Source: MA-ANB-1 sp040878225
GTDB lineage: Bacteria; Actinomycetota; Acidimicrobiia; Spongiisociales; ZC4RG35
Length of the DNA stretch: 31,821 nt
Direction: 5' to 3'
Assembly (NCBI GenBank): GCA_040878225.1
Contig: JBBDMR010000038.1
Location: 1 to 31,821, forward strand
Made by a program: the position numbers and the translations under genes. A model generated the notes under the pieces. It was not told the origin of the DNA. It saw only the letters and a program-made list of their open reading frames with translations, and did not search any database. Of the stretch, positions 1 through 7,443 are shown piece after piece (the stretch's first letter is position 1; each line of letters opens with the position of its first letter).

Positions 1-1089
1 CTGGTCCATGGCTTCCCTTTCGTCGGCTCCGTCGCTCCTCGCCATCTCGTAGGTGGCGAGCTGGCGATGGGCGCTGGTTCCTTCGCTGACGATTGTCCTC
101 GCGTGTCTCAGCTCCTCACGAACCCCGAACTCTGTCGCATCCTGGGCGAGCATCTCGATGAACTCTTCGATCAGATCGGAGTATGCGACGAGCTCGCCGC
201 GCCCGAAGTCGACGAGTGAGCCGTCCACCCCGTAACGCTGCGCCCTCCACAGGTTCTCCTCGATCATCATCGGTGAGTAGGTGCGCCAGCGCTGATTGTC
301 GCGACGGAGCCGGTAGAGGAACCCGAGCAGGCATTGGTACAGGGCAGCCACGGTCATCGCATCTTCGAGCCTGGTGCAGATGTCGCTGACGCGCATCTCC
401 AGGGTCGGGTACCTGGCCGAAGGGCGGATGTCCCACCAGAGCTTGCTGGCATCTTCGATCAGACCGGCATTCACCAGCACCTCCACGGTCCGCTCGTACT
501 CACCCCATGAGGCGAACTCCTCGGGAACCCCGGTGCGCGGCAGATTCTGGAATATCACCAGCCGGTAGGCGAGAAGGCCGGTGGGCTGGCCCGCCCAGAA
601 CGGCGATGACGTGCTCAGGGCGAGAAGGTGGGGGAGCATGTACTTGACCTGGTTCATCAGATCGATTCGCAGGTGCGGGTCTGATATCCCGACATGGACG
701 TGCATGCCACAGATCACAAGCTGGCGGGCCACCTGCTGATAGTCGGAGGCCAGCCGCATATAGCGCGGGTCTTCGGTGGTCTCCTGTTCCGACCAGTTGG
801 CGAACGGGTGGGTCGACGAGGCGATTATCGCCGCCCCGTACTCGTTGACTACCCCCGATAGTCCGAGACGCATCCTGGCGAGGTCCTCACGGGCCTCGGC
901 GACGGTTGAACACACCCGAGTCCCCACTTCGATCTGAGCTTTGAGGAACTCCGGGCTCACCTGCGAGCCGAGGATGTTCTCCAACTCCTGCCACATCGAA
1001 TCCGGTGGGCGCTTGATCAGATCACGGGTCTCCCGGTCGACAACCAAATACTCTTCTTCGATTCCAATGGTGAAGTCCGGGCGATCCAT
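1..1089 (-). CDS. Carboxylate-amine ligase, GCS2/YbdK family (3' end beyond window)
   Basis: The minus-strand frame is open for 363 codons from ATG at 1089 to the left edge with no stop. Family members run to about 370 residues, so only the last few codons are probably missing. The N-terminus has the family signature GIEEEYLV (residues 9-16), whose acidic residues bind metal and nucleotide. GMHVHVGI follows mid-protein, and a segment reading TLEMRVSDICT lies in the C-terminal half. This glutamine-synthetase-fold family makes gamma-glutamyl-type amide bonds using ATP; YbdK has weak glutamate-cysteine ligase activity. The true substrate cannot be read from sequence; a role in thiol (glutathione- or ergothioneine-precursor) synthesis is only a possibility. 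AAGGTG lies about 8 nt before the ATG and fixes the start. The gene is divergent from tag, with 45 bp between them. Confidence 0.9.
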   Translation of the reverse strand, partial: MDRPDFTIGIEEEYLVVDRETRDLIKRPPDSMWQELENILGSQVSPEFLKAQIEVGTRVCSTVAEAREDLARMRLGLSGVVNEYGAAIIASSTHPFANWSEQETTEDPRYMRLASDYQQVARQLVICGMHVHVGISDPHLRIDLMNQVKYMLPHLLALSTSSPFWAGQPTGLLAYRLVIFQNLPRTGVPEEFASWGEYERTVEVLVNAGLIEDASKLWWDIRPSARYPTLEMRVSDICTRLEDAMTVAALYQCLLGFLYRLRRDNQRWRTYSPMMIEENLWRAQRYGVDGSLVDFGRGELVAYSDLIEEFIEMLAQDATEFGVREELRHARTIVSEGTSAHRQLATYEMARSDGADEREAMDQ

Positions 1090-1134
1090 ATCGAGGCACC
1101 TTAGAGATCTCCCGGCCCTTCGACCGCAGGCGGA

Positions 1135-1755
1135 GTGACGCATAGACTCGACCCGATGTTCGAAGCCATCCCCGGGCCTGACGGTATTCCCAGGTGTGGC
1201 TGGTGCCTCGGCAACGACGACTACGTCGAATACCACGACTCCGAATGGGGGATGCCGGTCGCCGACGACCGCAGGCTCTTCGAGAAGCTGTGCCTGGAGG
1301 GGTTCCAGAGCGGGCTCTCATGGTTGACGATTCTGCGCAAGCGTGAGACGTTCAGGCGGGCATTCTCCGGATTCGAGATCGCCGCAGTGGCCAGCTACGG
1401 GGCCGCGGACGTGGAGCGGCTGCTTCGTGACCCCTCGATCGTCAGGCACCGGGGAAAGATCGAAGCCTGCGTCAACAACGCCAGGCAGACCTTGGAGTTG
1501 ATCGACACCGAAGGCACGCTCGCCTCTTTTGTGTGGCGATACGAGCCCGCACCAGGCGATCCTCATCGGACCACCACGCCCGAGGCCATTGCCCTCGCCC
1601 GGGAACTGAAGCGCCGTGGCTTCAAATTCGTCGGCCCCACCACCGCCTATGCCTTCATGCAATCGATGGGGTTGGCAAATGATCACGTCGTCGGGTGTGC
1701 ATTCCGCTCCGTGTCCGAGAGCGCCAGGGCGAGCTTTGCCCGACCGGCCAGGTGA
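1135..1755 (+). CDS. tag: DNA-3-methyladenine glycosylase I
   Basis: This 206-aa protein excises 3-methyladenine from alkylated DNA, the first step of base excision repair. The zinc-binding residues of the Tag family are all present with family spacing: Cys21 (CGWC), His34 (YHDSEWG), and His184/Cys188 in NDHVVGC. The catalytic-pocket stretch YHDSEWGMP and the helix-hairpin region KRRGFKFVGPTTAYAFMQ are intact. The start used is GTG 1135, preceded by a weak AGGCGGA; ATG 1156 is an alternative giving 199 aa, and either leaves the zinc site complete. The length is slightly above the usual 185-195 residues because of the N-terminal extension. The protein is cytoplasmic. The gene is divergent from the carboxylate-amine ligase. 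Confidence 0.93.
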   Translation: MTHRLDPMFEAIPGPDGIPRCGWCLGNDDYVEYHDSEWGMPVADDRRLFEKLCLEGFQSGLSWLTILRKRETFRRAFSGFEIAAVASYGAADVERLLRDPSIVRHRGKIEACVNNARQTLELIDTEGTLASFVWRYEPAPGDPHRTTTPEAIALARELKRRGFKFVGPTTAYAFMQSMGLANDHVVGCAFRSVSESARASFARPAR

Positions 1756-1792
1756 GCCCACCGGATTTACCCCGTATTAGCAGCTTGCCCCA

Positions 1793-1798
1793 TAGCCT
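1793..1798 (+). promoter_or_regulatory. Putative -10 box of a leaderless promoter
   Basis: TAGCCT lies 7 nt before the GTG at 1806, and there is no Shine-Dalgarno sequence. The same hexamer with the same 7-nt gap precedes the acyl-CoA dehydrogenase gene at 14069. This is inference from pattern; no -35 element is obvious. Confidence 0.45.
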
Positions 1799-1805
1799 CA
1801 TCACC

Positions 1806-3335
1806 GTGAAGTCGACAAAGACGCGTGACGGACTCTCCGGTGCCCTTGCGGCGGGGCTCGCCCTTGGTATCTCCGAGTTCGTCGCGGGGCTGGTCGCCAG
1901 CCTCCCCTCCTTGGTCGAAAGCCTGGGCAATTGGGTTATCGACATCGTGCCTCCTCCGGTCAAAGACTTCGCCATCGAGACCTTCGGGACCAACGACAAA
2001 CTTGCCTTGCTCATCGGGATCGCCCTGGTGACCTTGCTTCTGGGGGCGGTGGTCGGCGTGATCGCCCGGAGTCATTTCTGGGTTGCAATCGTCGTATTCG
2101 GCGGCTTTGCGGTGCTGGCTTCGATGGCGGGGGCGAGGGACGGAGCGGTGTCTGTCGGCGTCGCAATCATTCCCGCAGGGCTTGCTGCCCTCGTCGGCCT
2201 GGGTGCCCTGCAATGGCTGTACACGCTCAGTGCCTCCGGGAGCGAAGCAGAGGACGCCACTCTGCCCCGGCGTGCCTTCCTCATCGGCGCCGGTGCGGTC
2301 CTGGGCGTCGCAGCTCTGTCGGCGGGCTTTGGCCGGATGCTTTTGGAACGGGGCCGGGTCATCGCTGCCGGACGCGCTGACGTCGCACTTCCCACGCCCA
2401 TCGAAGCAGCGCCGCCGGTGCCGGCAGGTGCAGACTTCGGAATCGACGGTCTGGCCCCGGCCATCGTGCCCAACGAAGACTTCTATCGAATCGACACCGC
2501 TTTCGCCGTGCCCCGCATCGACCTCCCCGAATGGCGCCTCAACGTGAAGGGACGGGTCGATCGCTCCTTCGAGCTCACATACGCCGACCTCCTCGATATG
2601 CCCATGGTGGAACGAACCATCACGCTTTCATGTGTCTCCAACCGGGTAGGGGGCAATCTGGTCGGGAACGCCGTGTGGCTCGGTGTTCCGCTCGTCGACA
2701 TCCTCGACCGGGCCCGCCCCACGGCGGATGCCGAACAACTCGTGGGCCGTGACGTCGATGGATTCACCGTCGGCTTTCCCCTCGGGGCGGCCTTCGACGG
2801 CCGCGACGCCCTCGTGGCAGTGGGAATGAATGGCGAGCCGCTCCCGTTCGAGCACGGTTTCCCGGCGCGGCTGGTGGTGGCCGGGCTCTACGGGTATGTC
2901 TCGGCCACGAAGTGGCTGAGTGAGATCGAGTTGACGGGATGGGACGAATTCGACGCCTACTGGGTGCCCCGTGGCTGGTCGAAAGAAGCGCCGATCAAGA
3001 CCCAGAGCCGCATCGACACCCCCGTCACTGGCTCCACGATCGAGACTGGGCCCCGGGTAATCGCGGGCGTGGCCTGGGCTCCCAACCGGGGGATCTCAAG
3101 GGTTGAAGTGCAACTGGGCGAGGACGCAGACTGGATCGAGGCGGAACTGTCGGTTCCGCTCTCCGACGATGCATGGGTCCAGTGGAAGACGGATTGGGCG
3201 AACCCCACTTCGGGCCGGCACAGGATCAGTGTCCGTGCCACCGACGGCGATGGAAATACCCAGACCGATGAGGTCAGGCCGCCGGCACCGGACGGGGCAA
3301 CCGGCTATCACTCGGTGCTGATAACCGTCTCCTGA
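1806..3335 (+). CDS. Membrane-anchored molybdopterin-dependent oxidoreductase (sulfite oxidase family)
   Basis: The protein has 509 aa from GTG 1806. The frame is open back to 1695, but that part lies inside tag. Residues 10-140 contain about four hydrophobic segments. Residues 155-175 read PRRAFLIGAG followed by a hydrophobic stretch, which resembles a twin-arginine (Tat) signal placed inside the protein. The molybdopterin domain (about 215-400) has the expected molybdenum-ligating cysteine at Cys276 in TLSCVSNRVGG, then GNAVWLGVPL and FEHGFPARLVVAGLYGY. The C-terminal 100 residues match the Ig-like Mo-co dimerisation domain. Family members oxidise or reduce small oxyanions or sulfoxides; the substrate here is unknown. 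The catalytic domain is probably outside the cytoplasmic membrane. The 3' end overlaps the convergent gene at 3308 by 28 bp. Confidence 0.85.
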   Translation: MKSTKTRDGLSGALAAGLALGISEFVAGLVASLPSLVESLGNWVIDIVPPPVKDFAIETFGTNDKLALLIGIALVTLLLGAVVGVIARSHFWVAIVVFGGFAVLASMAGARDGAVSVGVAIIPAGLAALVGLGALQWLYTLSASGSEAEDATLPRRAFLIGAGAVLGVAALSAGFGRMLLERGRVIAAGRADVALPTPIEAAPPVPAGADFGIDGLAPAIVPNEDFYRIDTAFAVPRIDLPEWRLNVKGRVDRSFELTYADLLDMPMVERTITLSCVSNRVGGNLVGNAVWLGVPLVDILDRARPTADAEQLVGRDVDGFTVGFPLGAAFDGRDALVAVGMNGEPLPFEHGFPARLVVAGLYGYVSATKWLSEIELTGWDEFDAYWVPRGWSKEAPIKTQSRIDTPVTGSTIETGPRVIAGVAWAPNRGISRVEVQLGEDADWIEAELSVPLSDDAWVQWKTDWANPTSGRHRISVRATDGDGNTQTDEVRPPAPDGATGYHSVLITVS

Positions 3336-4288
3336 TCGGCGATGTCATTCGCCGAGATTGCCCATCCCAGATTCATCTCAGGATCTTCGAGGGCCAGCCG
3401 CAGCTCCCAGCCACTAGCCGGGCTGGCGTCGTCGAACCAATACCACCGGATTCGGGAAGCAGCCTTCTCGATTTCTTCAGGTGCAGCGGGCCAATCGAGG
3501 TCCGAGATCGACGCCACCACCCACCAGGCCATGTAGCGTCCGGCGGCAGCGCCCCGCCTCTGGCCGTGCGCCCCGCCCGAGGCCGCCGCCCATGCCATGT
3601 GGGCCAGTGCCGTGGCGGTGTCCAGGAGGGCGATCCCAGCTGAGGAAAGGCCGAGGGCGGCGACTGCATGGAGGGCACCGCCTTCCACCGAAACTGTCTG
3701 GCAGCGCCCATTGGATTGGTCGATCCATGGCTCGATGAGGTCGGTGAGCGCAGCTTCCGATTCGGGATCGTCGATTGTGGTCACCCCATCGGGGAGTTCG
3801 GTGCTCACACCGGGAGGGAGTTTGGGCCGCGGTGTCTCGACCTTGTCGGCCTTGTATGTCGCCACCGGGTATTGGGGCTCCCACTCCTGGAGCCCCGGCA
3901 GAGAGCCCGGCTCATCGGGTTTGTCGCCGCGCACGATTCGTTCAGCAGCGAAGGTCATTCTCTCCGGTCCCGGCTCGAGGTAGGCCGCCATCTCAGCCCA
4001 TGACTTTGTGCTCGCAGCCACTTCGGGAAGCGGCCCGGGGGTGAACCGTGTCCGTCCTTCTGAGACCACCGCACCCGCCCATTTGCCCGGAGCCTCCAGG
4101 GCGAGCCGGTAGCGAATGTGCTCGTCGACTCCCCAGAGCTGTTTTCCCCGGGTGACAGCTTCCTGACACCGTCCCCGCAAGGCGACCAGCGCATCCCAGT
4201 CGCCGGCTTTGCAGTGGCCGTGGACGATCCGGATGAGCTCGTCGGTATCAGAAGCCTCAATCGCTTTGACCGTCCTGGGGTCGCTCAC
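3308..4288 (-). CDS. Hypothetical protein coupled to sulfurtransferase
   Basis: I do not recognise this 326-aa protein. The start is GTG 4288, which shares the 4-nt GTGA with the stop of the upstream sulfurtransferase gene, so translation is probably coupled. The frame stays open far upstream, but that sequence lies inside the sulfurtransferase gene and is a shadow. The protein is soluble. Residues 1-60 look helical, followed by a proline-rich, charged middle. The C-terminal half is rich in Ala and Trp, with short helices around HAVAALGLSSAGIALL and a Trp cluster (YMAWWVV, RIRWYWFDD). No signal peptide or clear membrane helix is seen. Coupling to a sulfurtransferase hints at a sulfur-related job, but that is inference. 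Confidence 0.75.
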   Translation of the reverse strand: MSDPRTVKAIEASDTDELIRIVHGHCKAGDWDALVALRGRCQEAVTRGKQLWGVDEHIRYRLALEAPGKWAGAVVSEGRTRFTPGPLPEVAASTKSWAEMAAYLEPGPERMTFAAERIVRGDKPDEPGSLPGLQEWEPQYPVATYKADKVETPRPKLPPGVSTELPDGVTTIDDPESEAALTDLIEPWIDQSNGRCQTVSVEGGALHAVAALGLSSAGIALLDTATALAHMAWAAASGGAHGQRRGAAAGRYMAWWVVASISDLDWPAAPEEIEKAASRIRWYWFDDASPASGWELRLALEDPEMNLGWAISANDIADQETVISTE

Positions 4289-5091
4289 GGCTGGCTTCCG
4301 GTGGCGACCGGCCTTCCCGCTCGTGACCATTCGGAGTACGAACCGATGAAGACCTCGGGAATCGGGCGGCCCGATTCGACGATGGCGAGGGCGGTGTGAC
4401 AGGCCACCACTCCAGATCCGCACGAGATCACCGGGTTTTCGAGAGCGCCGTAGATGCGGGCGAGTTCGGCCGGCTCGCGGAACCGGCCGGCGGCGAGAGC
4501 CTCGGATGAGGGGATATTGATGGCGCCCGGGATGTGTCCCGGGGTCGGATCGACCGGTTCGGTCTTCCCCTCGTATCGTTCGGCGGCACGCACATCGACC
4601 AGGATGCGCCCGTCGAGGTCTTCGATGTCCACGACTCCGCTGAATCCGTGCGGGACGGGATAGGTGGTGGCCGCAGGTGAGACGGGTCCGGTGTCCACCG
4701 GAAGGTCCTCCTCCAGCCACGCCTCGAAACCACCGTCGAGGACCCGGACGCCGTCGTGACCGGTCGAGCGGAGCATCCACCACATCCGGGCAGCGACAGT
4801 GCCTGCTGTGTCGTCATAAACCACCACTTCGTCTTCCGGGTTGAGCCCCAGTCGACCGAGGGTCGCGGCGAACGTCGCGAGGTCGGGGAGTGGGTGGCGG
4901 CCCGGCCCCTCCGGGGCGCTCAAATCGTCGTCGAGGTCGACGAAGACCGCTCCGGGAATGTGGCCGCTGAGATAGGACTCCTGCCCATGCTCGGGATGAT
5001 TCAGCTTCCACCTGGTGTCGAAGACGCGGACCCGGCCGAGGTCCGCATCGAGAGTTCGCGCATCGATCAGGTTGTCGGCCACGTTGCCCAT
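4285..5091 (-). CDS. sseA: 3-mercaptopyruvate/thiosulfate sulfurtransferase (two rhodanese domains)
   Basis: This 268-aa tandem-rhodanese protein transfers sulfane sulfur from mercaptopyruvate or thiosulfate to an acceptor such as cyanide or thioredoxin. Domain 1 (about 8-125) keeps the fold (SGHIPGAVFVDLD) but has Asp instead of Cys in its loop (VVYDDTAGT), as is normal for the inactive half. Domain 2 (about 150-265) carries the catalytic Cys224 in CGSGVVAC. The CGSG start of the loop favours mercaptopyruvate over thiosulfate; family members usually have Thr where this one has the second Val. ATG 5091 is the start. The gene is followed by an unknown gene with a GTGA overlap and is divergent from a DUF1648-type gene. 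Confidence 0.9.
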   Translation of the reverse strand: MGNVADNLIDARTLDADLGRVRVFDTRWKLNHPEHGQESYLSGHIPGAVFVDLDDDLSAPEGPGRHPLPDLATFAATLGRLGLNPEDEVVVYDDTAGTVAARMWWMLRSTGHDGVRVLDGGFEAWLEEDLPVDTGPVSPAATTYPVPHGFSGVVDIEDLDGRILVDVRAAERYEGKTEPVDPTPGHIPGAINIPSSEALAAGRFREPAELARIYGALENPVISCGSGVVACHTALAIVESGRPIPEVFIGSYSEWSRAGRPVATGSQP

Positions 5092-5149
5092 TTCAGCAGT
5101 TATTCGAACCCTGTTACTAATTGCCCCCGATGCTTGCCGGAAATCGACT

Positions 5150-6058
5150 TTGAAGGCCTACTCCCGCCTGCTCGGGTGGGGGGCGGGCTGGGCAGTGGTC
5201 GCGGTGGTCCTGTTTGCGGTCGCCCTTCCCGAGCTTCCTGACCGGGTGGCAATCCATTGGGATTCCAGCGGAGTTGCTGATGGTTCGGCGCCGAGGTGGG
5301 CAATCCCCGTTGCAGCGGTCGCGATAGTCCTGCTCGGCTGCGGCGTCTCATCAGTGTTCTCGGTGAGCCGCGAACCGTCGATGGAAGCCATCGCTCTGGT
5401 CGGGATGAGTGGCGGGCTGTCCACCGCCATCGTCCTGGTGACAACCACTCTGAATGCCGGTGTCCGGGATTGGACCCAAGCGCCGGCCATCGGAACTGCC
5501 GGCATTGTGATCCTGTTCGCGTTGCCAACCCTGGGTCTTGTAGTCGGGGCAATACTCGGGCGACATTGGTTTCCAATCAAATCGATCCCCCGGCAGGTGA
5601 CCGAGGTGATCGAAGTCGAGCCCGGGGAACGTGTCAGCTGGGTTGGCCGTGCGCGGGTGCGCGGGGTTGCGCTTGTAGTGTTTGGCCTGGCGGTGCTTCT
5701 CCTGTTCTTGCGCCCCGGGCTTCCGCTCTGGGTGTTCGTTCTCATTGCGGGGTTCGGTGTCGTTTTCTCCCAGGTGGAGGCCCAGGTAACGAATGACGGG
5801 ATGCGGGTTCGCCTCGGCGGGATACCGGTCCGTAACTTCCCGCTCGATCGCATCTCGTCGGCGCGAGCAATAGCTGTCGATCCTGCTGCATATGGGGGTA
5901 GCGGTTGGAAAAAGGTTCCAGGGCAGTATGCACTGATTCTCCGAGCGGGAGAAGCGATCGCAATCACCTTCCGCGACGGGAGTCAGTTCGTCGTCACTGT
6001 CGATGATCCGGAAACTGGAGCTGCCCTGCTCAACGGATTGATCGAGCGGAACACGTGA
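5150..6058 (+). CDS. DUF1648-type membrane protein with C-terminal PH-like domain
   Basis: From TTG 5150 the protein has 302 aa. The same frame is open from ATG 5015, but most of that extension is antisense to sseA, so the later start is preferred; the exact start is uncertain. Residues 5-25 form a first membrane helix, followed by the DUF1648 signature LPDRVAIHWDSSG. Two or three further helices follow, then a pair of helices around residues 165-205. The last 100 residues (VEAQVTNDGMRVRLGGIPV onward) look like a bacterial PH-like beta domain, probably cytoplasmic. The function is unknown; relatives include SdpI-type immunity or transport-associated proteins and membrane sensors. The 3' end is 4 bp from the convergent gene at 6063. 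Confidence 0.75.
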   Translation: MKAYSRLLGWGAGWAVVAVVLFAVALPELPDRVAIHWDSSGVADGSAPRWAIPVAAVAIVLLGCGVSSVFSVSREPSMEAIALVGMSGGLSTAIVLVTTTLNAGVRDWTQAPAIGTAGIVILFALPTLGLVVGAILGRHWFPIKSIPRQVTEVIEVEPGERVSWVGRARVRGVALVVFGLAVLLLFLRPGLPLWVFVLIAGFGVVFSQVEAQVTNDGMRVRLGGIPVRNFPLDRISSARAIAVDPAAYGGSGWKKVPGQYALILRAGEAIAITFRDGSQFVVTVDDPETGAALLNGLIERNT

Positions 6059-6062
6059 GACG

Positions 6063-6413
6063 TTATTCCTCTTCGGAAGCCGCTTCGGATTTGCCGCGTT
6101 CGGCTCCGAACTCCGAGCTCAGGTCGGACAACGTCGAACCGAGGGCGCTCGCCAGGGAGCCGGCCGCTCGTTTGAAGCCATCCCGCGTCTCCGGATCACG
6201 GAGGATGTCGGACACCGAATCGGCGATCTGGTTCCATGCCCCGGCAAGGGTGGAGAAGGCTCCCTTGATCTCGTCTTCGGATGGGCCTTCTTCGTCGGCG
6301 ACCTTCCGGTATGTCGACTTGAGCCTGTTCCCCAGTTCGCCAAACCGATTGGTCACCTCGTCCCAGGGATCATTCTGCGGATCTGTCGTAGGATCTGTTT
6401 CGTGAATCTCCAT
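6063..6413 (-). CDS. Small acidic helical protein of unknown function
   Basis: This 116-aa protein is not recognised. It is strongly charged and acidic at both ends (Asp/Glu-rich N-terminus, terminal SEEE-like tail), with two predicted amphipathic helices around residues 20-75 and 80-100 (FKRAAGSLASALGSTLSDL). No signal peptide or membrane helix is seen. The ATG at 6413 lies inside the coding region of the divergent exonuclease gene: the two coding sequences overlap head to head by 12 bp. There is no Shine-Dalgarno sequence; TACCAT (plus strand 6421-6426) sits 7 nt before the ATG, consistent with a leaderless mRNA. Codon composition matches neighbouring genes, so it is probably real. Confidence 0.72.
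   Translation of the reverse strand: MEIHETDPTTDPQNDPWDEVTNRFGELGNRLKSTYRKVADEEGPSEDEIKGAFSTLAGAWNQIADSVSDILRDPETRDGFKRAAGSLASALGSTLSDLSSEFGAERGKSEAASEEE
6389..6394 (+). promoter_or_regulatory. Putative -10 box for the exonuclease gene
   Basis: TAGGAT lies 7 nt before GTG 6402 and within codons 7-9 of the divergent small gene. There is no Shine-Dalgarno site, so a leaderless transcript is inferred. Confidence 0.5.
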
Positions 6414-7271
6414 CTGTTAGATGGTACATATGAGTTGTTCCGTGCCCACTTCGGTCGCAAGGACACGATCGTCTCTGCCGACGGCGATGACATCAGGGCC
6501 ACGATTGGTGTCGTCGACTCCACGCTCCAGCTGCTCAGGGAGCCCGGGGTCACCCACCTCGCCGCCAGCTTCGACACGGTGATCGAGTCGTTCCGGAACA
6601 TCATGTTCCCGGCGTACAAGAGCTCGGCGGGGATGGAGGAGATCCTGCTGCGGCAGTTTCCCTGGGTCGAAGACGCGTTGGAAGCGATTGGTGTCGTGGT
6701 GTGGCGCAACAGCGAGTTCGAAGCCGATGACGCACTTGCCACTGCCGCAGTCAGATGGGTGGACGATGTCGACAAAGTCGTAATCTGTTCGCCCGACAAG
6801 GATCTGTGCCAGGCGGTGATCGGCGACAGGATCGTCACCTACAACCGGAGAGAGCGGAAGATCATCAATGAGGACGGGGTGGTGGAGAAGTTCGGGATTC
6901 ACCCTGAGTCGATACCCGACTACCTCGCTCTGGTCGGGGATACCGCCGACGGTGTCCCCGGACTTCCCGGGTGGGGGGCGAAGTCGGCATCCTCGGTCCT
7001 TGCCAGATTCCCCCGGTTGGAGATGATCCCCGCCTCGTCGGCGGAGTGGGGCGTGAATGTGCGTAGTGCCGAGAAGCTCGCGGCAACCCTCGTGGCTTCG
7101 ATGGACGAAGCACTGCTGTTCAGGGAGTTGACGACCCTTCGTCTCGATGTGCCGTTGACCGAGAGCCTGGAGGACCTGGAGTGGCAGGGTGTGCCCGAGA
7201 AACGATTCAAGGAGTTCTGTGCGAGGTTCGGTGTCGCGCCGGGCTCGATCAACGTCCATCGCTGGGCGTGA
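6402..7271 (+). CDS. 5'-3' exonuclease / flap endonuclease-like protein (PolA N-domain family)
   Basis: This 289-aa protein is the free-standing form of the DNA polymerase I 5' nuclease, which removes RNA primers and 5' flaps. The metal-binding acidic residues are present: Asp7 (HLLDGTYE), Glu107/Asp109/Asp110 (FEADDA), Asp132/Asp134 (SPDKDL) and Asp180/Asp183 (VGDTADG). The helix-3-turn-helix DNA-binding segment follows (GVPGLPGWGAKSA, about 184-196). GTG 6402 is chosen because the conserved family N-terminus begins there and a TAGGAT -10 box lies 7 nt upstream. The gene is divergent from, and overlaps by 12 bp, the small gene ending at 6413. Its 3' end overlaps the convergent zinc-ribbon gene by 23 bp. 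Confidence 0.9.
   Translation: MNLHLLDGTYELFRAHFGRKDTIVSADGDDIRATIGVVDSTLQLLREPGVTHLAASFDTVIESFRNIMFPAYKSSAGMEEILLRQFPWVEDALEAIGVVVWRNSEFEADDALATAAVRWVDDVDKVVICSPDKDLCQAVIGDRIVTYNRRERKIINEDGVVEKFGIHPESIPDYLALVGDTADGVPGLPGWGAKSASSVLARFPRLEMIPASSAEWGVNVRSAEKLAATLVASMDEALLFRELTTLRLDVPLTESLEDLEWQGVPEKRFKEFCARFGVAPGSINVHRWA
6421..6426 (-). promoter_or_regulatory. Putative -10 box for the small acidic protein gene
   Basis: On the minus strand the hexamer reads TACCAT and lies 7 nt before the ATG at 6413. It sits within codons 7-9 of the exonuclease gene, mirroring the arrangement of the opposite promoter. Confidence 0.5.
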
Positions 7272-7443
7272 ACTCCGAGCCATCGTCAGCTTCCCACACC
7301 ACATCGAACCGGTCGTTGCAGTCGGTGCACCGGTAGGCAAGGGGAGTGCCTTCGTCGATCTCTCCGTCGTCGGGGAGGAAGCTGATCAAATGTGCGGTCC
7401 CGCCGCACTCGATGCAGTCGTACTCGGTGGGGAGGTCCCTCAT
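7249..7443 (-). CDS. Small zinc-ribbon protein
   Basis: This 64-aa protein has two CxxC knuckles, Cys10/Cys13 (CIEC) and Cys39/Cys42 (CTDC), the layout of a single zinc ribbon. The rest is acidic. Its ATG overlaps the nhaA stop as ATGA, so it is almost certainly translated with nhaA. The 3' end runs 23 bp into the convergent exonuclease gene. No specific function can be assigned; such ribbons are often nucleic-acid or protein adaptors. Confidence 0.78.
   Translation of the reverse strand: MRDLPTEYDCIECGGTAHLISFLPDDGEIDEGTPLAYRCTDCNDRFDVVWEADDGSEFTPSDGR

Noticed and set aside
4289..4783. N-terminal extension of the unknown 326-aa gene by 165 codons
   Set aside because: The extension overlaps sseA in another frame and reads as arginine/proline-rich noise; the GTGA junction at 4285-4288 gives a much better start.
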